The notes under the pieces are model-generated. The model did not search any database and was not told the origin of the DNA. It saw only the letters and a program-made list of their open reading frames with translations. This document shows positions 1-6,758 of a stretch of 12,615 nt of DNA, piece after piece (positions within the stretch are counted from its first letter, which is position 1; each line of letters opens with the position of its first letter). Location: contig JABWBL010000048.1 in assembly GCA_013360535.1 (NCBI GenBank), positions 1 through 12,615 of the forward strand, given 5' to 3'. Position numbers and translations under genes: made by a program. The DNA is from Planctomycetaceae bacterium (GTDB lineage Bacteria > Planctomycetota > UBA1135 > GCA-002686595).

Positions 1-156
1 GTGCGGGCAGCCGTGCCGGCCGGCCTCAGCTCGCCCGCGAGGGCCCGCAGAGAGCCGGCGATGAGTGGCAGGAAGGGAGGTCGCGGAGCCATCGCCCGCG
101 AGGAACGCAGAGCGCGCCTCAAACCGCAAGCCGGAGGTTGCGCCCGGGCTCGCTCC
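1..156 (-). other. Region downstream of the EF-G-like gene, possibly holding the first codons of another gene
   Basis: This is the stretch after the EF-G-like stop codon to the window edge. On the minus strand an ATG at 92..90 opens a frame of 30 codons that runs off the left edge (MAPRPPFLPLIAGSLRALAG and onward). No clear Shine-Dalgarno sequence precedes it, and the same frame is open further upstream, so it may be chance in GC-rich DNA. The residues match no family I recognise. I see no convincing terminator hairpin with a T-run here. A following gene in the same operon is possible but unproven. Confidence 0.2.
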
Positions 157-2235
157 TCAGTGCGCCTCCTCCTTCTCCTTCTGATAGGCGGCGACGACCT
201 TCGCCTGGACATCGGGCGGGACGCGCTCGAGGTGGTCGAAGGCGACGGTGAATGTGCCGCGCCCCTGGGTGAGCGAGCGCAGGTCGCGAGAGTAGGTGAA
301 GATCTCGCCCTGAGGGATGAGGGCGTTGATGACGGTCTTCTTGCCCTGGGCGTCGGTGCCGATGATGCGCCCGCGCTTGCTGTTGAGGTCGCCCATGATG
401 TCGCCCATGTATCGCTCGGGCACGGTGATGGCGATCCTGCAGATCGGCTCGAGCAGCACCGGCTTGGCCATCGCGGCGACCTTCTTGAAGGCCTCGTACG
501 CGGCGATCTGGAAGGCGATGTCCTTCGAGTCCACGGGGTGATACTTGCCGTCGTAGACAGCGGCCCGGATGTCCACGACGCGGCAGCCGGCGAGGATCCC
601 GCCTTCGAGACCCTGGCGGATGCCCTTCTCGCACGCCCCCTTGAAGTTCGTCGGGATGTTGCCCCCCACGACCTCCCAGACGAATTCGAACCCGCCGCCC
701 TCGGCGAGCGGCTCGAGCCGCAGATGCACCTCGCCGAACTGGCCCGCGCCGCCGGTCTGCTTCTTGTGCCGGTAGACGTCCTGTGCCTTGCCGGTGATCG
801 TCTCGCGGTAGTCGACGCGCGGGACGCGGAGCTCGAGCTCGATCTTGGCCATCTCGCGCAGCCGGTTGAGGACGACGTCCAGATGTGTCTCGCCCATCCC
901 CATCAGGACGGTCTGGGCGAGGTGGGCCTGGCGCACGACGTGCAGCGTCGGGTCCTGATCGGTGAGCTTGTGGAGGTGAACGCCGATCTTCTCCTCGTCT
1001 CCCTTGCTCTTGGCGTGGATCGCCATCTGTGTCGTCGGCTCGGGCAGCGGTGTCGGGACCACGGCCGCCGTCACCTTCGGATCGGCGAGCGTGTCGCCCG
1101 TGAGCGTGACGTTGAGCTTGGCACAGGCGGCGATGTCGCCCGCGTGGACCTCGCTCAGCGCCTCGTGCTTCTTGCCGATCACCGCGAAGAGATGCCCGAG
1201 GCGCTCGTCGGCGCTCTTGCCGACGTTGGTCAGGTGCACATCGTCGCCGACCGTCCCGCTCAGAACGCGGAAGTGAGTCACCTTGCCGGTGAAGGGGTCG
1301 CTGACCGTCTTGAAGACGAACGCGACGGGCTTGCCCGCCGCGTCACAGGCGATCTCGACCTCCTTGTCGCCGTCCTTCGCCCGGAAGGGGGCGCGCTCGT
1401 GCGGCGCGGGGAAGACGTTGACGATGAAGTCGAGGAGACGCTGAACGCCCGTCAGGCTGGCCGACGAGAGGCAGAAGATCGGGCACACGCGCCGCGCGAG
1501 GAAGCCCGCGTGCAGTCCCTGCCGGACCTCCTCGTCGCTCAGCTCGCCGTGCTCGAAGTACTTCTCGATGAGCTCGTCCTTGCCCTCCGCGGCCGACTCC
1601 TGCAGGGCGGTCTCGGCCGCGGCGTAGCCGTCCTTCAGGTCGGCCGGGACGTCGATGCTCTTGCCCGTGCCCCGGTCGTCGTAGGCGATGCCGTGTTTCT
1701 CGATCAGGTCGACGAGGCCCTTGAAGTTCGCCTCCTTGCCGATGGGCAGCACGACCGGCGTCGCGTTGATGCCCAGCTCGTCGCGGATCGACTGAACCGC
1801 CTTCTCGAAGTCCGCGTGCTCTTTGTCGAGCTTGGTGACGACGAAGCAGACGGGCAGGCCGAACTCGGTGGCGGTCTCGAGGGCGAGCTCAGTGCCGGCG
1901 GCGACGCCCGCGGTGGCGTCGACGGTGATGACGCACGCGTCGGCGACGCGGAGGCCGTTGCGGATCTCGCCGAGAAAGTCCGCGGTGCCCGGGGTGTCGA
2001 TGATGTTGATCTTGGTGTCGCGGTGGACCGCGGGGACGACGCCCGCGAGGATGGAGATGTGGCGGCGGATCTCCTCGGCGTCGCAGTCGCTCGCCGTGTT
2101 GCCGTCCTCGACCCGGCCGAGGCGATCCGTCGACTTCGTCAGAAACAGCAGCGCCTCCGTCAGCGTCGTCTTCCCGCTGCCGGGGTGGCCGGCCAGGGCA
2201 ATGTTGCGGATCCGGTCGGTCGTGAACGTCTTCAC
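157..2235 (-). CDS. Elongation factor G-like translational GTPase (EF-G paralogue)
   Basis: A 692-residue protein with the five-domain EF-G layout, expected to act on the ribosome in the cytoplasm. Visible: P-loop GHPGSGKTT (16-24), switch I region RRHISI (57-62), G3 DTPGTADF (80-87), G4 TKLD (134-137), SSAS near G5 (257-260), domain II after about 305, domain III GMGETHLDVV (446-455), domain IV GGAGQFGEVH (495-504) with the HPVDSKDIAF tip (566-575), and domain V from about 596. Canonical EF-G has DTPGHVDF and NKMD; here the catalytic His position is Thr84 and the G4 Asn is Thr134. This points to the EF-G-like/EF-G2 group rather than the housekeeping factor. The start is GTG, with GGGAG at 2247..2243 seven bases upstream. 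It is the last recognised gene of the trmD-rplS-secDF group, 88 bases after secDF. Translational GTPase identity is firm; its exact role (translocation, recycling or stress) is not visible. Confidence 0.93.
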   Translation of the reverse strand: MKTFTTDRIRNIALAGHPGSGKTTLTEALLFLTKSTDRLGRVEDGNTASDCDAEEIRRHISILAGVVPAVHRDTKINIIDTPGTADFLGEIRNGLRVADACVITVDATAGVAAGTELALETATEFGLPVCFVVTKLDKEHADFEKAVQSIRDELGINATPVVLPIGKEANFKGLVDLIEKHGIAYDDRGTGKSIDVPADLKDGYAAAETALQESAAEGKDELIEKYFEHGELSDEEVRQGLHAGFLARRVCPIFCLSSASLTGVQRLLDFIVNVFPAPHERAPFRAKDGDKEVEIACDAAGKPVAFVFKTVSDPFTGKVTHFRVLSGTVGDDVHLTNVGKSADERLGHLFAVIGKKHEALSEVHAGDIAACAKLNVTLTGDTLADPKVTAAVVPTPLPEPTTQMAIHAKSKGDEEKIGVHLHKLTDQDPTLHVVRQAHLAQTVLMGMGETHLDVVLNRLREMAKIELELRVPRVDYRETITGKAQDVYRHKKQTGGAGQFGEVHLRLEPLAEGGGFEFVWEVVGGNIPTNFKGACEKGIRQGLEGGILAGCRVVDIRAAVYDGKYHPVDSKDIAFQIAAYEAFKKVAAMAKPVLLEPICRIAITVPERYMGDIMGDLNSKRGRIIGTDAQGKKTVINALIPQGEIFTYSRDLRSLTQGRGTFTVAFDHLERVPPDVQAKVVAAYQKEKEEAH

Positions 2236-2242
2236 TCGCCAA

Positions 2243-2247
2243 CTCCC
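2243..2247 (-). promoter_or_regulatory. Shine-Dalgarno site of the EF-G-like gene
   Basis: GGGAG on the minus strand sits seven bases before the GTG codon at 2235..2233. It supports GTG as the true start and gives the conserved N-terminus that runs into the P-loop. The sequence is complementary to the CTCC loop of the hairpin at 2281-2302. Confidence 0.7.
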
Positions 2248-2254
2248 TGTGGTG

Positions 2255-2274
2255 CGCCGCTGCCCGCAGCGGCG
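2255..2274 (-). repeat. Intercistronic hairpin between secDF and the EF-G-like gene (proximal)
   Basis: A perfect inverted repeat with arms CGCCGCTGC and GCAGCGGCG separated by two bases. The RNA would form an eight-pair stem with a four-base loop, seven bases upstream of the GGGAG Shine-Dalgarno site. No T-run follows, so it is not a classical intrinsic terminator. The minus-strand segment CCGCCGC (2275..2269) could instead pair with GCGGCGG (2322..2316), giving a competing structure. Confidence 0.6.
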
Positions 2275-2280
2275 GAGATG

Positions 2281-2302
2281 TCGCCGCGGGGAGCCGCGGC
2301 GA
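2281..2302 (-). repeat. Intercistronic hairpin between secDF and the EF-G-like gene (distal)
   Basis: A perfect nine-base inverted repeat, TCGCCGCGG and CCGCGGCGA, closing a four-base loop (CTCC on the transcribed strand). It lies 21 bases after the secDF stop codon and six bases from the second hairpin. The strength and tandem placement suggest RNA processing, stabilisation of the secDF 3' end, or attenuation. No T-run follows. Confidence 0.6.
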
Positions 2303-2323
2303 AGTTCTGGCTGAGCCGCCGCC

Positions 2324-5284
2324 TCAGGCCGACTTGGGGGCCTCCTCCTTGCCGCGGGTCGTCCAGCCCCAGACGAGCGGGGCGGCGACGAACGCCGTGG
2401 AGTAGGCGCCGGCGATGAACCCGATGAGGAGCGTCAGCGAGAAGTCGTAGACGCCGGGGCCGCCGAGGAGGACGAGCGCGAGCACCGTGAGCAGCGTCAC
2501 GCCGGAGGTGATGACCGTGCGCGAGAGCGTCTGATTGAGCGAGATGTTGACGATGTCCCCGTACGACTTGCCCTGCATGGCGTGGCCGTTCTCGCGGATG
2601 CGGTCGAACACGACGATCGTGTCGTTCAGCGAGTAGCCGAGGATCGTGAGGAAGGCCGCGATCATGGTCAGGTTCATCTCGACCTTGATCCACGGCACCC
2701 AGACGAGGAACGCGATCGCCGCGAGCGTCGCGACGACGTCGTGGAGGTCGGCGAGCAGAGCGGCCCAGCCGTAGCTGTACTCCGCGAAGCGCACGCGGAT
2801 GTAGAGGAGGATCAGGAGCGACGAGATCGCGAGCGCCTTGATGGCCGAGTCGCGCAACTCGCCGACCACCTGCGCGCCGACGACGCTCGACTCGGGGATC
2901 GGCAGCGCGAGCTTGTACTCGCGGCCCGCGCTGTCGTTCTGGCCCTCGAAGGCCGTGGCGAGCGCGTTGCGCAGCGACTCGGCGTCGATGCCGCCCGCCA
3001 CGTTGCCCTGGACGGCGAACACGTTCGCCTGCCCTTCGCGGCCGGTCGCGACGCCGTTGGTGAAGCCGGCGCTGGCGAGCTGCGTCTGCACGTCCGTGGC
3101 GGAGTGGACGCTCTCGAAGTAGAGCGTGCCGTTCGCGGAGTCGCCGGTCACGGCGAGCTCGATCGGCCCCTTCTGGAGCAGGTCGGCGAGGCCGTCGGCG
3201 ATCTCCTGACGGAACTGGCGCTCGACATCCTTGCCCTCGCCCTTGGCGGTCTCGGGGCTCGACTTGAAGGTGATGCGGAACTCGCGGGCGCGCCCGTCGC
3301 TGTCGCGCGAACCGGGCAGGTCGACGACTTCCGCCGTCGCCATCGCGCCACCCAGCTTCTCGACGCGACCGCGCAGGTCGTCGGCGGAGATCGGCTGCTC
3401 GGTGCGGACCTTGACCGTCGCGCCCCCGAGGAAGTCGATGCCGTACTTGCGCTGGTTGGGGAGCCACGCGAAGAGCGCGACGCCGGCCACGAGCAGCGTG
3501 CCCGTGATCACGAGCGCGGGCCTGCGGTAGGCCATGAACTTGAAGTTCGCGTTGCGGAAGAACTCCCGCATCTCGAAGCTCTGCACGCCGCGCTTGAGCT
3601 CGTAGTGCACGCACACGCGCAGCGCGACGAGCGCGCAGAACATCGTCGTGATGATGCCGATCGTCAGCGTGACCGCGAAGCCGCGGATCGTGCCGGTGCC
3701 GACGTACATCAGGATGAAGGCCGTGATCAGGGTCGTCAGGTTGCCGTCGACGATCGCGCTCATGGCGTGATCGAAGCCGTCCTTGGCGGCCTGCATGGGC
3801 TTGCGGCCCTTCGACTGCTCCTCGCGGATGCGCTCGAAGATCAGGATGCTCGCGTCGACGGCCATGCCGACCGTGAGCACGATGCCGCCGATGCCGGCGA
3901 GCGTCAGCGTGCCGTTGACGAGCACCATGCCCGCCATCAGCAGCGTCAGGTTGAGCAGCAGGATCAGCGCGGCCCACATGCCCAGGCGGCGGTAGTAGAC
4001 CAGCAGGAAGCCGATGATCAGCGCGAGGGTCGTCGCGCCCGCGAGGAGGTTCTTGCGGACGTAGTCGTCACCGATCGAGGCGCCGACGGTCTCTTCGGCC
4101 TCGAGCGTCGGCTTGATCCGGAGCGAGCCCGAGCGCAGCACCGTGACCATCGCGTCGCGCTCGGCGAGGCCGAAGCGGCCTTCGATGATCGCGTTGCCGA
4201 ACAGCGGCGAGTTGATGTTCGGCGCCGTGACGATCTCGTCGTTCATCACGATCGCGAGCTGCTTGTCGACGAGCTTCTCGGTGAAGCGACCGAAGCGGGA
4301 GGCCGTGCCGTCCGCGTCGTTCATCGTGAACTCGATCGCCGGGTAACCGGCCTGGTCCTGCCCGGGTCCGACGCGCAGCAGGTCGGCGCCGGTGAAGGTC
4401 TCCTCCAGGCTCGCGGGCCGCTTGACCAGCAGGAAGCGCCGGTCGGCCATCGGCGGCACCGCCTCGCCTTCCTGGATCTTGTACGGGTACCACTCCATGC
4501 CACGCGGCGGGCCACCGGCTTCCTGCGTGAGCTTGTTGTACGTGTCGATGTCGGCGGCGGTGTTCTCCGGCTTGCGCAGCCAGTCGCGCAGCTTCTGCTC
4601 CGCCGAGAGCATGTCGGTGCCCGTGCGGCTGACGTCCTCGAGCTGGGCCGCGGCGAGGAAGCGCATGTCGCCGAGGTTCTCGAGCGTCCGCCGGAAGTTG
4701 TCGCTGTCGATCAGCGTGATCGAAGCGCCGACCGCGTGCTCCCCGATCGGGCTCCGCTGCACGCCACGCTCGCGCAGCGTGAGCTGGTTGCCGACGCGCA
4801 GCGAGTAGGAGAGGCGTTCGTTGCCGATCTTGAGCACACCACCGCTGCCGGGGAACGACTCGACCACCTTCTGCGGGGCGTCGATCAGCACCACCGCCTG
4901 CAGGTCGGTGCCGATGGCCTGGGCCAGCTTGGCCGTGACGAGGGTGGTGCGCGCCGTCGACACGCGCGGGAGGTTGACCTCGATGCGGTCCGAGCCGAGG
5001 CGGCGGATGACGGCCTCGGTGTTGCCCGCCTTGTCGCAGCGCTCGCGCATGACCTGGATGGTCTGCTGCATCAGGTCGGACGTGTCGCCGGTCTCGGACG
5101 CCAGGCCCTCCTTGGCGGCCTGGTCGAGGTCGATGCGGTACAGGAGGCGCTCGCCGCCGGCGATGTCGAGGCCGAGCGGGAAGGGCGCGCGACCCGACGT
5201 CAGGGGCTTGTAGGCGAGCAGGGCGATCGCAGCGACGATCAGCGCGACGATCAGAACAACCTTGCGTCCAGCGTTCTCGACCAT
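2324..5284 (-). CDS. secDF: Fused protein translocase subunit SecDF
   Basis: Single-chain SecD-SecF of 986 residues, the inner-membrane accessory motor that uses the proton gradient to pull exported proteins through SecYEG. SecD half (about 1-575): first membrane segment 8-26, GLDIAGG (38-44), a long periplasmic P1 region to about 410, then membrane segments including VDASILIFERIREE (476-489), which carries the conserved Asp. SecF half (about 576-986): membrane segment near 588-608, GIDFLGG (615-621), VVGAQVVGELRDSAI (801-815), LHDVVATL (847-854) and NDTIVVFDRIREN (887-899). Bacillus SecDF is roughly 740 residues. Part of the extra length is the SecF periplasmic segment, about 200 residues (611-800) against roughly 110 in E. 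coli. The ATG start is preceded by only a weak AGAG. It lies between rplS and the EF-G-like gene, with hairpins in both gaps. No yajC is nearby. Confidence 0.96.
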   Translation of the reverse strand: MVENAGRKVVLIVALIVAAIALLAYKPLTSGRAPFPLGLDIAGGERLLYRIDLDQAAKEGLASETGDTSDLMQQTIQVMRERCDKAGNTEAVIRRLGSDRIEVNLPRVSTARTTLVTAKLAQAIGTDLQAVVLIDAPQKVVESFPGSGGVLKIGNERLSYSLRVGNQLTLRERGVQRSPIGEHAVGASITLIDSDNFRRTLENLGDMRFLAAAQLEDVSRTGTDMLSAEQKLRDWLRKPENTAADIDTYNKLTQEAGGPPRGMEWYPYKIQEGEAVPPMADRRFLLVKRPASLEETFTGADLLRVGPGQDQAGYPAIEFTMNDADGTASRFGRFTEKLVDKQLAIVMNDEIVTAPNINSPLFGNAIIEGRFGLAERDAMVTVLRSGSLRIKPTLEAEETVGASIGDDYVRKNLLAGATTLALIIGFLLVYYRRLGMWAALILLLNLTLLMAGMVLVNGTLTLAGIGGIVLTVGMAVDASILIFERIREEQSKGRKPMQAAKDGFDHAMSAIVDGNLTTLITAFILMYVGTGTIRGFAVTLTIGIITTMFCALVALRVCVHYELKRGVQSFEMREFFRNANFKFMAYRRPALVITGTLLVAGVALFAWLPNQRKYGIDFLGGATVKVRTEQPISADDLRGRVEKLGGAMATAEVVDLPGSRDSDGRAREFRITFKSSPETAKGEGKDVERQFRQEIADGLADLLQKGPIELAVTGDSANGTLYFESVHSATDVQTQLASAGFTNGVATGREGQANVFAVQGNVAGGIDAESLRNALATAFEGQNDSAGREYKLALPIPESSVVGAQVVGELRDSAIKALAISSLLILLYIRVRFAEYSYGWAALLADLHDVVATLAAIAFLVWVPWIKVEMNLTMIAAFLTILGYSLNDTIVVFDRIRENGHAMQGKSYGDIVNISLNQTLSRTVITSGVTLLTVLALVLLGGPGVYDFSLTLLIGFIAGAYSTAFVAAPLVWGWTTRGKEEAPKSA

Positions 5285-5304
5285 GTCAGGCGGGCTCTTT
5301 TCGG

Positions 5305-5338
5305 GCTCGAACTGCCCCGGGGCGGGCCGGGTTCGAGC
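5305..5338 (-). repeat. Inverted repeat in the secDF leader
   Basis: Perfect eight-base arms GCTCGAAC and GTTCGAGC enclose 18 very GC-rich bases that contain GCCCCGGGGC. On the minus-strand transcript it ends 20 bases before the secDF ATG, so it would fold in the leader next to the ribosome-binding region. It could influence secDF translation or be part of an attenuation pair with the hairpin at 5368-5398. Confidence 0.5.
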
Positions 5339-5367
5339 GGTAGGCGTAGGTCAGCTTGGAAAGGCAG

Positions 5368-5398
5368 CGGATCGCCGGGCGCGCGGCACGGCGATCCG
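5368..5398 (-). terminator. Hairpin after rplS, possible partial terminator or attenuator
   Basis: A perfect ten-base inverted repeat, CGGATCGCCG and CGGCGATCCG, with an 11-base loop, starting 44 bases after the rplS stop codon on the minus strand. The bases after it are CTGCCTTTCC, only mildly T-rich, so complete termination is doubtful. Its place between a highly expressed ribosomal protein gene and a low-abundance membrane motor gene fits a role in lowering read-through. It could equally be an RNA-stability element. Confidence 0.45.
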
Positions 5399-5442
5399 TA
5401 GGGGAGGAGTGGGTTTCCGGCGCACGGGCCAGAGTACCCGGG

Positions 5443-5832
5443 TTACTTGGTAGCCGCGGGCTCGGCCGAGTCGTCGGCCGCTTCGCGCTCGCCGAAGACC
5501 TCGCGCAGGCGCGTCGACTTGCCGACGCGGTCGCGCAGGTAGTAGAGCTTGGAGCGGCGCGTCTCGCCCTGGCGGGTCGGGACGATGTCCTTGACGCGCG
5601 GGTTGTGCAGCGGGAAGACGCGCTCGACGCCTTCGTTCTGCACGATGCGGCGCACCGTGACCGAACGACGGATGCCGCGGCCCTTGAGCGCGATCACCGT
5701 GCCGATGAACAGCTGCACGCGCTCCTTGTCGCCTTCCTTGATCAGGTAGTGCACCTCGACGGTGTCGCCGACCTTGATGTTGGGCAGGGTCTTCTTGCCC
5801 AGTTCCTGTTCGATCTTCTGCATCCGGTGCAT
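5443..5832 (-). CDS. rplS: 50S ribosomal protein L19
   Basis: A 129-residue L19, a large-subunit protein at the interface with the 30S subunit. Conserved blocks: VGDTVEVHY (21-29), GTVIALKGRGI (44-54), GVERVFPLHNPR (68-79) and SKLYYLRDRVGK (94-105). The family is usually about 115 residues; here an acidic and Ala-rich C-terminal tail of about 15 residues follows the core (EREAADDSAEPAATK). The frame stays open far upstream through trmD, but GGAG five bases before the ATG at 5832..5830 fixes the start there, not at the second ATG three codons later. It lies 67 bases after trmD, the usual trmD-rplS order. Confidence 0.97.
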   Translation of the reverse strand: MHRMQKIEQELGKKTLPNIKVGDTVEVHYLIKEGDKERVQLFIGTVIALKGRGIRRSVTVRRIVQNEGVERVFPLHNPRVKDIVPTRQGETRRSKLYYLRDRVGKSTRLREVFGEREAADDSAEPAATK

Positions 5833-5837
5833 GTTGG

Positions 5838-5841
5838 CTCC
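5838..5841 (-). promoter_or_regulatory. Shine-Dalgarno site deciding the rplS start
   Basis: GGAG on the minus strand, five bases before the ATG at 5832. The alternative ATG at 5823 would be 14 bases away, which is too far, so the protein begins MHRMQKIEQ. Confidence 0.75.
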
Positions 5842-5899
5842 AAGGTTCTCGCGCGGGCGTGTTGGCCGCGGCGCGTGTTCGTGGTTGGAAAGTCTTGGT

Positions 5900-6622
5900 C
5901 TAGGTGTTCGGGGGGAGCGGATCGGCGGGCGGGGGTGTGCCCGCGAGCAGGTCCAGTCGGGTCTCGCGCATCCGGTGCAGCGCGGCCGCCCGCCTCCAGC
6001 GGTCGATCTGCGCGTGGTCTCCGGACAGGAGGACCTCGGGAACCTCTCTCCCGCGCCACACCCGCGGGCGGGTGTAGTGGGGGTGGTCGAGCCGGCGCTC
6101 GGCGCCGGAGAACGAGTCCTGCACGGCGGATTCCTCGTGACCGAGGACGCCCGGCAGGAGGCGCGCGGCGGCTTCGAGCACGCACAGGGCCGGCAATTCG
6201 CCGCCCGACAGCACGAAGTCGCCCAGCGAGACGAGCTCGAAGCCGAGCTCCTCGCGCACGCGCTCGTCGAAACCTTCGTAGCGGCCCGCGAGGAACAGCA
6301 CACGCTCGGAGCGCGCGAGGTCCTCGGCGAAAGCCTGCCGGAAAGGTCGGCCCGAAGGGCACATGGCGAGCTTGCGGAAGCTGCCGTGGCGACGTTCGAG
6401 CCACTCGACGGCCTCGGCGATCGGCTCCGGTCGCAAGACCATGCCCGGTCCGCCGCCGAACGGGCGATCGTCGACGGTGCGGTGACGATCCCGCGTGAAG
6501 TCGCGGAAGTCGATCGTCACGACCTCGACGAGACCACGCTCGCGGGCCGAACCGAGAATGCTCGCGCCCAGATAGGGCTCGATCGCCTCGGGAAAGAGGG
6601 TAAGGATGGCAAAGAGCGGCAC
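5900..6622 (-). CDS. trmD: tRNA (guanine(37)-N1)-methyltransferase TrmD
   Basis: A 240-residue SPOUT-family methyltransferase that uses S-adenosylmethionine to make m1G37 next to the tRNA anticodon and so prevents +1 frameshifts. Motifs: DDRPFGGGPGMVL (51-63), GRYEGFDERV (113-122), SLGDFVLSGGE (132-142, trefoil-knot cofactor site), VQDSFSG (167-173) and LDHPHYTRP (178-186). Arg154 and Asp169 fall at the same numbers as the E. coli catalytic residues. The start is GTG at 6622, giving the family-typical MPLFAILTLFPE opening; the nearest AGG lies five bases upstream, a modest ribosome-binding site. It is the first gene of the trmD-rplS-secDF-EF-G-like group. The usual upstream rpsP and rimM are replaced by divergent ribE. 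Confidence 0.97.
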   Translation of the reverse strand: MPLFAILTLFPEAIEPYLGASILGSARERGLVEVVTIDFRDFTRDRHRTVDDRPFGGGPGMVLRPEPIAEAVEWLERRHGSFRKLAMCPSGRPFRQAFAEDLARSERVLFLAGRYEGFDERVREELGFELVSLGDFVLSGGELPALCVLEAAARLLPGVLGHEESAVQDSFSGAERRLDHPHYTRPRVWRGREVPEVLLSGDHAQIDRWRRAAALHRMRETRLDLLAGTPPPADPLPPNT

Positions 6623-6651
6623 GAGGGCCTGCCTCGTTCGAAGGGCAGAAC

Positions 6652-6680
6652 AGGTTAGTCACGCCCCCCCGGAGCGTCAA
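6652..6680 (-). promoter_or_regulatory. Probable sigma70-type promoter of the trmD operon
   Basis: On the minus strand, TTGACG (6680..6675) is followed after exactly 17 bases by TAACCT (6657..6652). The -35 matches consensus at five of six bases and the -10 at three of six. Transcription would start near 6645, giving a leader of about 23 bases before the trmD GTG. The spacer holds seven G in a row. This is a consensus match only. Confidence 0.5.
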
Positions 6681-6758
6681 GGTCCGGCCAAAGCGGGGGT
6701 GAGGGTGGCTCTAGCCCGGACTCGCCCTTCCCGGAAGGTGCGGCTAGCCTCGGCGCCC

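Noticed and set aside
1..2418. An 805-codon open frame on the plus strand opposite the EF-G-like gene
   Set aside because: It has the same low-complexity antisense character and no motifs; the minus-strand EF-G-like protein is complete and explains the region.
2582..5401. A 939-codon open frame on the plus strand opposite secDF
   Set aside because: Its product is low-complexity Arg/Asp/Val/Leu-rich with no recognisable domain, while the minus strand encodes an intact SecDF. Long antisense frames are expected in DNA with this GC bias at third positions.
5347..5424. Possible leader peptide (24 codons from a GTG) upstream of secDF
   Set aside because: There is no Shine-Dalgarno site, the composition is Arg/Pro-rich as any frame here would be, and there is no arrest-like motif.
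5330..5430. tRNA-like elements (GGTTCGAGC and a TCAGCTTGG segment) on the plus strand
   Set aside because: The T-loop-like string lies before the D-loop-like one, stems do not pair in cloverleaf order, and the TTCGAGC belongs to the inverted repeat in the secDF leader.
5833..6303. An in-frame N-terminal extension of L19 reaching into trmD
   Set aside because: The extra residues are Ser/Arg/Pro-rich and out of frame with TrmD; the GGAG before the ATG at 5832 and the normal L19 N-terminus show where the gene begins.
6606..6758. An N-terminal extension of riboflavin synthase
   Set aside because: The family starts at MFTGIVE, and the upstream residues overlap the trmD promoter and leader and match nothing.
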